Shown piece after piece: positions 1-12,740 of a DNA stretch of 64,000 nt. The translations under genes were made by a program, and so were the position numbers. Position 1 is the stretch's first letter. Every line of letters begins with the position of its first letter. The notes beneath the pieces are model-generated. The model did not search any database, was not told where the DNA came from, and worked only from the letters and a program-made list of their open reading frames with translations. This DNA comes from Liriodendron chinense (lineage: Eukaryota > Streptophyta > Magnoliopsida > Magnoliales > Magnoliaceae), in NCBI GenBank assembly GCA_003013855.2, contig PVNU02000085.1:350501-414500 (forward strand). The letters are read 5' to 3'.

Positions 1-105
1 GTGCTCCAATCCATTGGAGATAAGTTCGATCCATCGGAACTATCTGCGCAAGTGCGAAATACTTATGTAGATTCTTGAAGTTTCCAAGTTGGTGCGAGAT
101 TTCTC

Positions 106-115
106 TTATAAAAGG
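106..115 (+). promoter_or_regulatory. TATA box of element 1 LTR
   Basis: TTATAAAAGG lies just downstream of the palindromic U3 repeats, at the same place as TATA boxes in the related LTRs at 21236, 33963, 39669(-) and 59880(-). The 3' LTR copy is mutated to TTACAAAAGG at 10931. Confidence 0.6.
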
Positions 116-276
116 CGACCTCCACTCTCTTCCTAGAGCATTATAGAAGGCTTGGGAACTCGTAGGAGGTGAAGAGGATCGTCGTGAAGCATCTACAACT
201 CTCTCAAATTCGGTTTTTCATGTTTTCTAGATGTTTTTCATTGCTTTTAGTTGTAGCATGATGATGCTCGGCTAGA

Positions 277-300
277 ACCTCTTAGCCTTAGCTAAGAGGT
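277..300 (+). other. Conserved LTR leader hairpin
   Basis: Stem ACCTCTTAGC / GCTAAGAGGT with loop CTTA gives ten perfect pairs, starting about 165 nt after the TATA box and hence inside the predicted transcript. The same structure occurs in every Athila-type LTR in the window, with compensatory changes (see findings). Confidence 0.7.
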
Positions 301-896
301 GAAGCTTGTAGCTAGTTTTCATTTAGAATTAGTTTAATTCAAGTGCCTTTACTTAAAGTTTGAATTTTTAAGTTCTAGTTTGAATAAAATTGGTATTTTT
401 TTATGTTTTATGAGAGTTCATGTGCTTCGAACATGGGTTCCTTGCAATTCTCTGAGATTATCATGTTTGGATTGATTAAATTCGAATTATAGTAACCCTA
501 GAGCATGCCATAGTCTCTTGGCATTGTTGTTACTTCGAAGGTTACATGTTTGAATTCTATGTGTATCATTAAAATTAAAATCTTATTTTCTGACTTAAGT
601 GGGATTGTTTGTGTTTGAATGCTTAATCTTCCAACTAGATGAGAGATAGAACTTCGAATCTAGTTGTGTTTTTGCTTGGATGAATGAATTCATATGGAAC
701 TACTATAAGTGGATCCTTGAGACCTTAGTTCGATTAATTATCAGATTTCTACAAAAGTTACTGTTTTTAAAATCAAACTTCAAAATTGTTGAATTTAAAG
801 TTGTTAGAATGATTTGAATTGGTTTACCTCGACCTCATTCTTACCGAGTTATTACTACATCGTAAGCCTTGCACTTGAGGCGAGTGAACAAATTTT

Positions 897-916
897 TGGC
901 GCCATTGCTGGGGAAT
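897..916 (+). other. Primer-binding site (tRNA-Asp type) of element 1
   Basis: TGGCGCCATTGCTGGGGAAT lies six bases after the LTR end. It matches the complement of a plant tRNA-Asp 3' end apart from a few substitutions. This primer type is characteristic of Athila and related plant gypsy elements. Confidence 0.75.
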
Positions 917-1460
917 TCTAGGTTAAATAGTTGTAAATTGTTTTAGTGGCTATAGAGTAGAATTAATTAAGGTTTACTGCTTTCCTAGGACTACGTTTTT
1001 CTGAATTATAGAACCAATAAAGTTTGTTTTGTTTTTGTAGGAAGTTCTTCTAGTTCAAGCAAATCAGGTACTATCCTTCTAACTTAGACTATTTTAATTC
1101 TAAGTTTTAGCTTTACTAGAATTTTAATTTTATTTCCAGATTTTGTTTTTAGAATCTAGGTTTTAGTTCAGATTTTTGTTTGTGATTTATGTCCCATTGG
1201 GAATGTGACCACACAAATCGTCTCCAAACTTAAGGAGGTTTAGTTGGACCACTCTCCATCTACAGACGAGTTAGAAAATACATAGAACATTGTGAAAGTT
1301 CAGGGAGTATGGATCAAACACCGTTAAAAAATTCTCCCCCTCCTACTCTAACTACAATGCGAATCAAGAGGGAGTAGGAGAGAATGAAGTGCACAATGCT
1401 CCTCCAATGAGAGCCTTACGTGACTAATTATAACCGGCCCGTACGACTACACCCTCATGT
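917..1460 (+). other. Untranslated leader of element 1
   Basis: Non-coding AT-rich leader between the primer-binding site and gag. The stretch near 1190 containing CCCATTGGGAATGTG resembles the leader near 35250 in the related element. No gene seen. Confidence 0.5.
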
Positions 1461-2891
1461 GTGGTTCTACCAACCACCGAGGGGAATATTGATATAAAGT
1501 CGGGAGTAATTCAACTCTTACCTAAGTTCCATGGGCTAGATTCTGAGAGCCTATATCTACACTTAAAAGAGCTTGATGAGGTTGTTGCTACTTTGCAATA
1601 CAACAATGTATCAGAGGATGTCATCAAACTTAGATTGTTTCCCTTCTCATTGAAAGAAAGAGCCAAAGGTTGGCTCCACTTTCTTAAACTACATTCGATA
1701 GGGACATGGACTGAGATGACTCGGGAATTCATGAAAAAGTTATTCTCGGCTCATAAAACTAACACCCTTCGAAGATCTATCAAGAACTTTTTGGGTAAAG
1801 AGGGTGAGTCATTATTTCAAAGTTGGGAAAGGTTTAAGGACCTCTTACTCACTTGCCCACATCATGGCTAGGAAATTCGGCGAATTATAAACTTCTTTTA
1901 TGATGGATTGAATTCCAACATGCGCCAATTTGTAGAGATGGTGTGGAATGGCGAGTTCATGAGCAAAAATCCAGATGAGTCATGGAGTTACTTAGACATG
2001 TTGGCCGAGAATGCCCAATCATGGGATACCTCGGATAAGTCTAGTAACCTCAAGTCTCCTCAACAAAAAGAGAAAGGAGGGATTTACATCTTTAAGGAGG
2101 AAGATGATGTAAACGTAAGGATAGCCAACCTCACAAGAAACGTTGAGGCCATGGAACTAAGTAAAAGTGGAGCTTCTAAGTCCACGGAAGCCATTGAAAA
2201 TGTGTGCGGAATTTGTACTGCTAATGTACACTTTACGCAAGATTGTCCTACAATTTTTGCGTTTCAAGAGGTATTGCAAGAGCAAGTAAATGCCGCATAT
2301 GGTTATCAACGGCCTTTTAATGGATCGGTAGGTAACATTTACAACTCTACTTGGAAGAACCATCCAAATTTCAGTTGGAGGAATGGTCCCACGGCCAATC
2401 CTACCAATTCTCAAGGAGGGCCACCCATTCAAAATATGACCCCAACTCAATTCTCAATGGAGGATACTTTAAAGGCGTTTATGCAAGGGCAAACGTAAAT
2501 TAATCAATCAAATCAACAAATGTTTCAAGAGCTTAAAGTGTCGGTTGATGAGATTAAGAGATGCTTGAATGCTAGGGAAGGGACCTTTCTGGCCCAACGT
2601 CAGCCCAATCCTAAACATGTACATGAAATCAGTGCCCCTAACATCCCTAACCGACATGTAGAGCAAGCAAAATCTATCACCAATCTTAGAAGTGGTAAAC
2701 AATTGGACAAATCTATTTCGGTGAAGGCCGACAAGCCTAATGATTCAGTAATTTCTGAGAATGAAGATGGATCTAGCTCAACCCCACAAGAAAGAGAACG
2801 CATTCATAAGCCCGTAGCACCATTTCCTTCGAGATTAGTCACTCTTAAACCCCTCTCAAACTCTCATGACATTCTAGAGGTTTTCAAATAA
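1461..2891 (+). pseudogene. Athila-like gag remnant
   Basis: Three open stretches (1461-1871, 1908-2498, 2520-2891) give successive parts of one gag protein, separated by stop codons at 1869-1871 (TAG) and 2496-2498 (TAA) in otherwise continuing homology. The first carries the retrotransposon gag core, with FSLKERAKGWLHFL and a C-terminal CPHHG. The second has the divergent zinc-finger-like CGICTANVHFTQDC segment and an Asn/Pro/Gln-rich tail. The third is the linker toward protease. The order and motifs match the gag pieces of elements B (35375-37000) and C (58609-59072, 45417-45000). Gag would form the virus-like particle; this copy cannot. Confidence 0.8.
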
Positions 2892-3023
2892 GTTAAGATA
2901 AACATCCCTCTACTTGATGCCATAAAACAAATTCCCTCCTATACCAATTTTTTAAAGGACTTATACACAACCAAACGCAAATACAATGTCTAATAAAATG
3001 CCTTTTTGAATGAGCAAGTGAGA

Positions 3024-3124
<101 letters not shown>

Positions 3125-3149
3125 GATCTCGGTAGTCCCACAATCTCAT

Positions 3150-3382
3150 GTATCATTGGTGACTACTGGATCGATCGTGCATTGCTAGATTTGGGGGCAA
3201 GTGTAAATTTGATCTCATACTCTGTATACGAGCAATTGGGTCTTGGTGAATTAAAACCCACCAAAACCACATTGCAACTCACTGATCGATCTATTCGTGT
3301 GTTGAGAGGAGTAGTAGAGGATATATTGATCCAAGTCGACAAATTCTACTACCTGGTGGATTTTATTATCTTAGACACATAA
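3150..3382 (+). pseudogene. Athila-like aspartic protease remnant
   Basis: The frame contains LDLGASVNLISYSVYEQLGL, the plant Athila form of the retropepsin active site (D-L/S-G-A), followed by the flap-side VDKFYYLVDFIILDT. It ends at a TAA (3380-3382) where related elements continue into pol. The usual pol start region is detectable in scattered frames to 4134. Confidence 0.75.
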
Positions 3383-4134
3383 CCAGTTATGGATACTAGC
3401 ACTCAATACCGATAATTTTGGGCCGCCCATTCTTGGCTACATCAAACGTAATTATAAATTGCCGAAATGGGGTGATGCAATTGTCCTTCGGGAACATGAC
3501 ATTGGAGGTGATGTGTTCCACATGGGCAAAAGGCATAGGGATGATGATGATGTCCATGAGGTAGACTTTATTGAGTCCATTGTGGAAGAGGAGTTCATTT
3601 TAAATTAGAATTTTGATCCTTTAGATGTTGTTTGCTTCGATCCCTTTGAGGATTGGGACGATGATGATGATCCTCATGAGATAAACATGATAGAATCTAT
3701 GGAAGATGGGGAGTTTTTCCAACCCGATTTACCTGAAACTTTGGAGACATGTGTGGCACACTCTAATGTGAAACTAATTTGATTATTAATGAGGCCTTGA
3801 AAGTGTCAATTTCTGAAAGTTTACTTAACAAGTCACCAATTTCTAATTTACACAGATTTGTTATGCAGGAATTGGAAGAATTGGTGTTTGACTTGCCTAC
3901 AGAGAAGCTAATTTCTGAAAGTGTAGAAGTTGAGGACCCACTCCAACCTACACAAAAGTCTAAGAATGAGGAAGATGCAAATTAGGGTCTAAATCTGAAA
4001 ACTTCCTCAACTGAGGTCTCTTACACTTTAGAGGAGTGTTTGGATTATTTTGAAGATTGGGATGATCCCATGATTAAGGATATAGTGCACGCCTTGAGGG
4101 AGACCCCTCTAGTGCTTAAAAAGCTTCCTTCCAC
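3383..4134 (+). pseudogene. Decayed protease-RT linker
   Basis: Fragments corresponding to the acidic linker of elements B and C are recognisable (a Gly-Arg-Pro-Phe-Leu-Ala-Thr-Ser segment near 3422, Asp-rich stretches, a Cys-Leu-Ala-His-like segment) but in shifting frames. The largest open piece is 3779-3985. The linker is broken at 4134 by a solo LTR, and RT does not resume beyond it. Confidence 0.55.
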
Positions 4135-4469
4135 TGTAATAACCCGAATTAATCTTGACCTTTAAATTTTAACCGTTGACCGACATGCCAGATTCCAGTT
4201 GATTTATATGATCAAGCTGTCCAATCTCAACCGTTAATCTGAACATATCTAGATCCAACATTACATTAACTACAACCATGCATCTAACCATCATCCAAAG
4301 ATACACACATCTAACTGTCCATATGCTGAAAATGGATAAAACACTTGTCCATCTTACCAAACTGATCATCCATTTTATTGATCAGATGGTCACTCACAAA
4401 TCCCACCCATCTATCTGTCCATTTAACCATATTTTCGTCCATCCATCCATCCATCAAAGACTACACACC

Positions 4470-4507
<38 letters not shown>

Positions 4508-4804
4508 CTCACACACATGTGTCACATGCATGCGGCTTATGTGCATGTTGGCCATGTGTGCACAACCCATGCACACACACCTCTCATACACACATGCATC
4601 ACAAGCACACATGCACAACATGTGGTGCATGCAAATCAAGGATCATGCAAGCATGTGTTTCAAATGGAGAAAAGAAGAAGAAACCGAAGAATGGAAAACG
4701 TAAGGAGAAGAGTATATTTTACACAACATGTGTCTTAAAGAAGCTAGTGGAATTTGGTGTATAAATAGGTAGAGTGGTGAGAGGCGTGGGTATGTAGTAG
4801 TGTT

Positions 4805-4850
<46 letters not shown>

Positions 4851-6488
4851 TTTAATTACCTTGGTTGCTCACTTGAGAGAGAGAAAAAGGAAGGGAGAAA
4901 AAGTAAGGAAGAGAAAAGAAAAAAAAAGAAAAAAAATTAAAATGTAAGTTTCTCTCACATGATTCTTTAAAAAATATTATTTATTTTATTTCTTTATTTA
5001 TTTGTTTATTTATCATTGTTTCAAAAAATATATTATTATTTGAATAATTTAGGATCTTTTATGCTTACAATAGTTGTTGTTATATTTTTTTTTTAGTAAT
5101 TATTTGTCATGCTTTCAATTTTTTCATTTAGTTTATTATTTGTCTTTAGTCTAATTAAAATACCTTAATTAGATTATAAATTGGATTATTATTATTAATA
5201 CAATGCTAATACTTTTTTTTAAGTATGAATTGAAGAAAAATTAGGATTTATATAATTTTCCTTTTTATAAAAATAATTATAGAAATTCTAAATTTATATA
5301 TAATTTTGCACACAATCTTATCCAATAGATTAGGTTGGATATTTATTTTTTACATGGAAGTTTAATCATGTACAATTTACGTTGACCAGAAATTTTACTT
5401 TTTGGGTTGATATATCATGTACATCATGTATGTGAATTTGATTGAAGAATAGCAAGCACTGAAGGTTTCTGTTTATATATAGTTGGTTCATGTAATATTG
5501 AAATCATGCATGATCAGAGCGATTTTCGGACACCAGAAAATGGGTGGGGCGATCAAGTCCCCTGGGTTGAAAATCCCTAAAGCATAAATAGGTGGGGCAA
5601 CTTAGACCCTTATGTTGAAAATTCCAGAATCCCAATTGGTACCTCTGGGAACCTCAACCGTACCCTTTGAGCAGGTAAGCATGTCAGGATTGCAAAAGGT
5701 TTCTGCTGCCAGGTTCGGTAGAGTAGTAGTCTGACCAGCTAACATATAAATGGGTCCCTTACTAAGTGCCCTTTGGATGGGTGAGCGTTTCAAGCGAAAG
5801 GTTCCCATTGCCAAGACAAGTGTCTTTTGGATGGGTGAGCTTATCATGGGAAAGGTTCCCATTGTCAGGCTAGGTGTTGTATTGGCGCGGGTGTTGACCA
5901 ACTGGTGTAAACTGGCCCTGATGTTAAAAAGGATAAAATTGCATTTACTATTGTGGAGTATAACTTATATTGATTCCATCCATTCATATCTAAATTTTTG
6001 TGAATTAACGTTAAAAAATTCTATTTTCTTCATCTTTTGCTTTACATGAATGGTTGTTGTGTTTATACGTCTTATTTGGATTATGTTACATTTTGAAACT
6101 TGTGTTGAGATTACTTGCTAGGCTTTGCAACTTACCCTATTGGAATTTTAAAATTTCAGGAACAAGTCCTTGTGGAGATGCTTAAGGAGAAATGCTTCTA
6201 TATTTGTATTTATCTATAGTTTCTTTAATACTTTTTAATTAATAAATTGTAATGAACATTAATTAGTTACATGATAGTATGGTGATGGCGTGTCAGGACC
6301 TCAATATTACATTTTTCTTTAAATATATGTTTATTTCTTAAATTTTTGGATGGTTATATCGTATGAATGGGAATCATGTGGTACTATAGATGTGAATTAG
6401 GAAATATAAACATATAATACCTAAGTCATGCCTTCGAGTACGGGATAAGGGTTAGATATACCCGAGTACCGAATTTCGAGGCGTGACA
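4135..6488 (+). mobile_element. Solo LTR, chromovirus (Tekay-type) end sequences
   Basis: Starts TGTAATAACCCG and ends GGCGTGACA, like the LTRs of the Tekay-like element at 45439. It is flanked by TCCAC (4130-4134) and TTCAC (6489-6493), a 5-bp duplication with one mismatch. No internal region is attached, so it is a solo LTR left by recombination. It holds a (CA)n tract near 4478-4505, a TATA box TATAAATAG at 4760-4768, a (GA)n tract at 4808-4848 and a tandem pair of about 55-bp units near 5763-5865. No genes. Confidence 0.8.
4808..4848 (+). repeat. (GA)n microsatellite downstream of TATA in solo LTR
   Basis: Uninterrupted GA dinucleotides about 45 bp after the TATA box of the solo LTR, in the presumed 5' transcript region. 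Confidence 0.85.
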
Positions 6489-7108
6489 TTCACAAAGTGC
6501 CAAACTAAAATATCGATTGTGGAAGCACCGGTGAAATTAGATTATATGGAGGCAATCCCAATTTATGAGGGATGAAGTGATTGAAGTCTTCACATCTCTT
6601 TGGTTTGTTCAAACCGAAGAACACCACTTCTAGGATGACTCATATTTCATAAATTTTTGCCCAGACAAGATGAAATGAAATCTATATTCACTGATTTCCA
6701 ACCAATGCAATTCTCCTTTCCTAGTACATGTGAAAATGTACTTTCCAAAGTGGGATGGTGAATAATTCTACTGAATAATCTGTTACACCACTTAATGATC
6801 CTGCTCAACTTTGTTTTTTTAGATGTTATAATGATGAATGATCTCCTAGTCTGATGGAGATTCTCTTTCTAAAGGGATAGCTTAGGTTTTGTTTATTGCT
6901 TTAAGTAGGATTAGGTCTAGTTTAGTTTTTGTTTTTGTTTTATTGGTTTAGTTAGATTTAGTTGTCAGATGTAGATTTTCATGAACGACTCTCGCAAGTA
7001 CTCTCATTCTCATCCTCCTTTATTTTTAACATTGCTCTCATTTTTATGTTGATTGCATATCTTTTACATTGAGGACAATGTAAGATTTGGTTGGGGGTGA
7101 GATTCCTA
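6489..7108 (+). other. Element 1 internal remnant, end-of-pol to 3' region
   Basis: The second half matches the sequence after the pol stop of element C (minus strand, about 41460-41230), including the CTAGTCTGATGGAGAT stretch and a G-rich TTTGGTTGGGGGTGAGA tract. The first half (6489-6800) has no clear pol homology. No open frame of note. Confidence 0.6.
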
Positions 7109-9452
7109 TGTAACGACCCTCAAATTTTATCATACTTGGCTCGAGTACATGGGTGAGTGATAACAGTAGAGACCTGAATTAGCACGAATAAGTCCTTTTA
7201 GGATGCAAATAAATGACCTCATTGTGGCACATGTGTGCCTAACCTTGACCGCTACAAACCTATCATATAGGCCGACCAAATCCTATTCCCAAAATAGCCT
7301 TAATGGTGACTGAAATATCCGAAAGAGATCTAGACCGTTCATTGGTGGACCAACGATCACGAATCTAAGGGATTACGTTCGCCTTATTGGACTTGACAGT
7401 TCGCTTGAATCGGATGTCCAAGACCATACCCCGAACCGCACAACTTTAATCAAAACACTGGAGGGTGAGTTGTGTGACTCACCTAATAAATGATCATCTG
7501 GGCCTATAAAAGGCAAACCCATCTCAAATCCATTCAAAATATGGATTTTAGGGTTTTTCTTAGGGTTTTGGCTTATGTTTTGCTTGGATTCATCGATTAG
7601 GTCATTGTTCCTCTCAATTGCTTGGCACCAAGCGATAACCCCAGGTAATTATACCCTCTATTGCAGGAATTAGCAATTGATTTTAGTCTAGTTGATTCTA
7701 ATTTCAATCTTTGGTTGGAATTAGGTTAGATAGCGAGGTTCCTCCCATTTCTTCGTACTCTAGACGTCATGGGCATCTGATTTCCCCTACACAGGTGAGG
7801 ACTATTCTCCTAAATTAGTTTTTATCAGCCCTTGATAGTGTTGGGTAATGAAATCTAGGGTTTTGGGTGGAATTTCTTCAAAGTTAATCATTTGAATAGT
7901 TCATAATTATGATTTATAGATTTGATGTGTTATTGTTATAATATGCTTCATAGGATATATGGAATCCATGCCTATTTGAACTGATTTGTGAAATGTGTGC
8001 TTGATGTGTTTTGCATGCCAAGTGTTTGATGAAATGTCAAGTGTTGAATTCACTGTTTATTTACCAATTAGTGTATTATAACATGTTTAGAAGATTATAG
8101 AACCGTTATGTGTTGGTACCAGGAAAATTGTTAATGAAGGGACCGCCTGCCTTGGGTTGGGCCGTCCCAGATTCGTTCGGTCGATTTAGACAGAACACGG
8201 TTGACCGACCCTGGCTAAGCCGATCTCGTCGTCGTTCATTCGATTCCACCGGATTAGTCTAGTCCCGAGGGAGATTATTTTTATTTTGTTCATTACTAAA
8301 TATACTCGAAGTCCAGGATACCATAATTCTCATTGCTATACAATCACCATCATTAGGCATCCACATTCCTGGCAACCTACTCGTTGCAGCTCATGGGCCA
8401 GGCACGGTATAATGGGTAACTGTGTGTGTCCGTCTCTGACCTGTATTGATTCAAATAGTCATACAGAGAGTTTTGAGTGCCGATGCTAGGTGACGAGCCT
8501 ACCATCCTTGACCATGGGTGATGACTCATACCTTGTATTTGTTTAGTCTTGGGCTATGCACATACCGTTGGATTGTCAATCATAGACCAGAGGTGACGAA
8601 CCCCGATGGAAATGAGGATCCCGGGAGATGAGCCACGGAATCCTGATCATATGACTCGTGATATAATTAAAGTATCATGGCCTTGCTAATACTAATGGTT
8701 GAAAACGGACTAAATAAATACCTGGTAATCATGCATGCATCTCATAGGTGCTTAGGTGTCTAGTTGCCCTCCTGGTTATGCCAGCCCTGACCCTTTTCAC
8801 ATGCATTATGTTCGTTGCTACTAAGTGATAGGCGTAAGAGCCCCACCATTTTATTACTCCAGAATATATCATTGGCATTGCACAATTGCATGCATTATTC
8901 AACTATCATAGGAATTGATTGTGAGATTGTATATCTTTATCTGTACTTGACTAGTGTTGATGATAAATGTAACTTAGGGGATGGTAACACTGAGTTGATC
9001 ACTCACTCCCACTTGGGAGGGTGTTTTAAAACACCAACCAGATACTCTTGACACAGGAACAATAGATGCGTTGGTGACAGACGAGGACTATTCTGACCCT
9101 ACCTTAGCAGATTATTCTTCCAGTTCGTTGACGAGAAGCTCTAAGCTGTCACACCTGTCTTCTCAGTTCACTCTTTTGGACCATGATTATGAAGATATTT
9201 TTTGACATGCATAATATGTTTTTTAGACATGTATATATCAGGCCCCTAGCTGAGTGGTCGATGGTTGTTTGTATTGTATGTATATGTTTTTCCCTTCACT
9301 TCAGAATATACTTTCACTGTTTGGTTTAATCTTGCCTTTTGCCTATGATGCCACCTAATTTAAATTGTTGAATTATGCTTCTGCACAATACAGTAAGCCT
9401 GGAAGAGTCGAGAGCTACAGACTACCCGACACCCGGTTTTTGGAGCATGACA
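7109..9452 (+). mobile_element. Solo LTR with perfect 5-bp target duplication
   Basis: Starts TGTAACGACCC and ends GGAGCATGACA. Both flanks are TCCTA (7104-7108 and 9453-9457), an exact duplication, and the Athila 3' region reads straight across when the LTR is removed. The ends resemble chromovirus LTRs. The body is non-coding; open frames at 8286-8489 and 8815-9051 look spurious. Confidence 0.88.
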
Positions 9453-10372
9453 TCCTAGAATCTAAAATTTGTAACATTTCGAGCAATGTTTTTGTAGAAA
9501 TTTTTTAATTTTTTCTAAAACACTAAAACTCTTTTGGAAAACCTTGTTTTTATGCACTTGGGATGCTATAAGTATGAAAAGATGAGAGATTAATTGCTAT
9601 GATTTTGAGACCTCTAAATTATCTTAAATGTAATAGTTTTCTATATGAATTCCCTCAATGAGTTAATTGATAGAAAATTTTAACGTTTTTTAGTCTAGTT
9701 CACAGTACACGATTCTCATGGGGTTGAATGGATTATTAGATTTGTAAATTGGTTAGATTGAAGATTTGAGTGTTTAGGAACCAAGCCGGGGAACTTTGTC
9801 CATCTTTGTTCATGTGAAATAAGAGAAAAGAATGAAAGATTTGGATTTCTAAAAATCCTATCTAATGTATATGAAAAAGAGAATGAAAATATAGTTATTC
9901 ATTAAATATTTGAGAAATTGTTTGAAAAGGGCTACCTATTACCAACCAGGGGATGGTATACCCATAACCAAAGCTGAAATGGGAAGTAGTGTGAAAGCCG
10001 TTGAATGAACGGTAAGGCAAATTCTTGTCATAGGCATGTGGTTAAACTGTACACTTTTAGATCTTTAGTTCCGTTGATCTATGAAGAAGGTAATCCTGGA
10101 AATCCATGAGATGAACATTCACTATGCACACTAGATTATACTTGTTCGAATTTTTCTATTTATCAATCGGTGAGGATTCTATGAGAAACACTCATTATGT
10201 TTAGGGAGTTTAAGATTTCAACTTCTATCATCAATTTTCTCTGAATTTTGCAATTGTATGTCTTGGAGTCTATAGAAGCATCGTTTCCGAGAGAGGCTTG
10301 GGGTTTTGGAATATTATATTTATTTTCACGCATGTTTTGGTTGGGACTAGCAAAATGCTAGTTGGGGGGGGG
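9453..10372 (+). other. Conserved 3' non-coding region and purine tract of element 1
   Basis: About 0.9 kb alignable with the minus strand of 40304-41230 and 60543-61450 in elements C and D, where an env-like ORF would be in classic Athila elements. It has no long open frame. It ends in the polypurine tract GTTGGGGGGGGG (10361-10372), the plus-strand primer just before the 3' LTR. Confidence 0.7.
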
Positions 10373-10374
10373 TG

Positions 10375-11569
10375 TGTTGAGCTCCCGAATTATACATGTT
10401 CTAACCATAATTCATAGCATAATTGTATAGTTTAAGTTGTTAAAGTTAAGGACTTATGCTTGCTTTTGTGTTTGTAGGTAAAAGAGAGAGATGTCATAGA
10501 TTTAATGCTAATTTGAAGGATTTGAAGTGATTAGAAGAGAAAGCTTTGATGAGCCAAAGAAGAGAAGAAAAAATCTTGAAGAATTCATGTTAAAAGTCCT
10601 GAATTGTCTAGAAAAAGCAAAGTACAGAGCTGTAGGGCCAGAAAAGTAAAATGCAGAAAGTTCAGAAAATGGCCCTAAGTTGCTGCTGGATAAAATTTTG
10701 ATCCATCAAAGTCCTATCCGAAATTAACTCTGATCCATCGGAGTCCCATCGAAAAAATAAATTTTTGAATAAGTCTCTGGACAGATTTTCGATCAATTAG
10801 AGAAATTCCGATCCATCGGAAAGGAGTGCTCCGATCCATAAAAAATAAGTCTGATCCATCGAAACTGTTTGCTCAAGTGCGAAATACTTATGCGGATTCT
10901 CAAAGTTTGCAAGTCGGTGCGGGATTTCTCTTACAAAAGGCTACCTCCACTCTCTTCCTAAGACATCATAGAAGGTTTGGGAACTCGTGGGAGGTGAAGA
11001 GGATCGTCGTAGAGCGTCTACAACTCTCCTAAATCTGGTTTTTCATGTTTTCTAGTTGTTTTTCATTGCTTTTAGTTGTAACATGATGATGCTCGGCTAG
11101 AACCTCTTAGCTAAGGTTAAGAGGTGAAGTTTGTAGCTAGTTTCCATGCAGAATTTGTTTAATTCAAGTACCTTTACTTAAAGTTTGGATTTTTAAGTTC
11201 TAGTTTGAATAAAGTTGGTATGTTTGGATGTTTTATGAGAGTTCATGTGCTTTAGACATGGGTTCCTTGTAATTCTCTGAGATTATCATGTTTGAATTGA
11301 TTAGATTCAAATTGTAGTAACCCTAGAGCATGCCATAATCTGTTGGCATGGTTGTTACTTCGAAGGTTACATGTTTAAATTCTATGTGCTTCATTAGAAC
11401 TAGAATCTTATTTTCTGACTTAAGTGGGATTGTTTGTGTTTAAATGCTTAATCTTCCAACTAGATAAGAGATATAACTTCGACTCTAGTTGTGTTTATGC
11501 TTGGATTAATGAATTCACATGGAACTACTACAAGTGGATCCTTGAGGCCTTAGTTCCATTAATTATCAG
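10375..11569 (+). repeat. 3' LTR of element 1, truncated at its 3' end
   Basis: Starts TGTTGAGCTC after the purine tract. The body aligns with 1-744, but homology stops at 11569, losing about 145 bp including the CA end, so no target duplication can be recovered. U3 (10690-10860) has several GATCCATCRAA/GGA units, including the inverted repeat TTCCGATCCATCGGAA at 10806-10821. The leader hairpin is at 11102-11125 with one G-U pair. Confidence 0.8.
10690..10860 (+). repeat. U3 array of TCCGATCCATCGGA-type dyads
   Basis: At least five imperfect copies of CGATCCATCGGA or GATCCATCAAA, the best being TTCCGATCCATCGGAA. They lie immediately upstream of the TATA region, at the position occupied by GACCGGTC arrays in the related LTRs. 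Confidence 0.7.
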
Positions 11570-12540
11570 GCCTTAGAATATGTATAAATTAAGAGCTCAA
11601 CAAGATGCTCTTGAGATGCCTAAGGTGATAGGAGATGGTGTGAATTCTCTACAACTAGTAGGAGTTGGTTGCCTAGAGGAATTTCACCTAATAGAATCTT
11701 TAGAGATGTTTAGATAAAGGATGTACCTATGGTTGAGGTGCCTAAAATATCTAAAGATCAAGAGAGAGCAAGAACATCTTCACATGAGCTTTGAATGCTC
11801 CATCTTGTGATTAAACACAAGGAAGATGACTTGAAATGCTTAGGATTAGAGCCTAATGGTATGGGCAATCAAGGTGGCTTCTAATGCACTTATATCTCTC
11901 TCATTTCCCTAAAATAGAGCTAAACCATTTTATAGATAAAGCTACAATGGATAAAAAATGGCCTCTAACGGCTCTTAGCCGATCGGTCTGCCAGGGGTCA
12001 CCGACAGGTCGAATTTTTAGGACCGACCAGTCAAGCATGGCTTTAAATAATCTTCTTGCTTGCTATCCTCTTTGGGTCGGTCACAACCAGTCTGACTGTA
12101 AATTAGGTCAAGGACTCGACAATTCTTACTGTCCTGATTTGGAGTCTGACGACTGGTCGGCTGGGGGTTTGGATCAATTGGCAGCCCTTATGTGCATGTT
12201 GTTTGAGTTGTGTTTTACAACAACACATGCAACCTCTTAGGCCAATGTTTGGGTAGTCTTTTAGGACACCTAAGGCCAATATGAGATGACTACAAGTATG
12301 CCTAAAAGGTGAAGGTCATCTAGAGATTTGGGTTTTGATTAAAGTTTAAGGTTCAAGGCTCACCAAGGCATCTCTTTTACCTGTTTCTTCTTCCTTAATG
12401 CAGCAAGTCTGCTTGAGTCTTCGGTCTTCGTCTTCTTTAAGCTTAACCGACGCTAGACTCACTAACATATGTAATTAACAAATAAAGTGCACTAGTATGC
12501 CACAAAAAAGTGCACTAACAAGGGTGTTTGGGTAGGGGAA
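11570..12540. other. Unassigned, probably repeat-derived DNA
   Basis: Begins abruptly where the 3' LTR of element 1 breaks off. It contains several GACCGACCAGTC and GGTCGGTCA-like motifs near 11980-12160, similar in style to the U3 arrays elsewhere, so it may be an old LTR fragment of another family. The open frame 11884-12240 shows no recognisable domain. Confidence 0.4.
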
Positions 12541-12740
12541 CTGCCTACTCATTATCTTGGATTAGGCGATTAACAAGGAAGTTAGTTCTCAGTCCCAGGT
12601 CATGAATGGCATCAACATCTTCATAGATTAAAGCTGATCAAGAGTATCTCTGGCCCCATGCTTCGTTTCAACATTGGTAGAGAGGGATCGATTTGAATGA
12701 TAGTTTGGATAGAAAGGAGGTCCTCCTTTTCTTTGGTAAA

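Larger units (their letters stand above)
1..890 (+). repeat. 5' LTR of element 1, left end outside window
   Basis: Aligns with 10825-11569 and ends in CA at 890, directly before the primer-binding site. It begins inside U3, in a region of GATCCATCGGA-type repeats. The full LTR would be about 1.34 kb, judging from the part of U3 kept in the 3' copy. It carries a TATA box (106-115) and a conserved hairpin (277-300). Confidence 0.85.

Noticed and set aside
11884..12240. 118-codon frame as a possible gene
   Set aside because: No domain, composition like the surrounding repeat DNA, and it starts within a stretch that looks LTR-derived.
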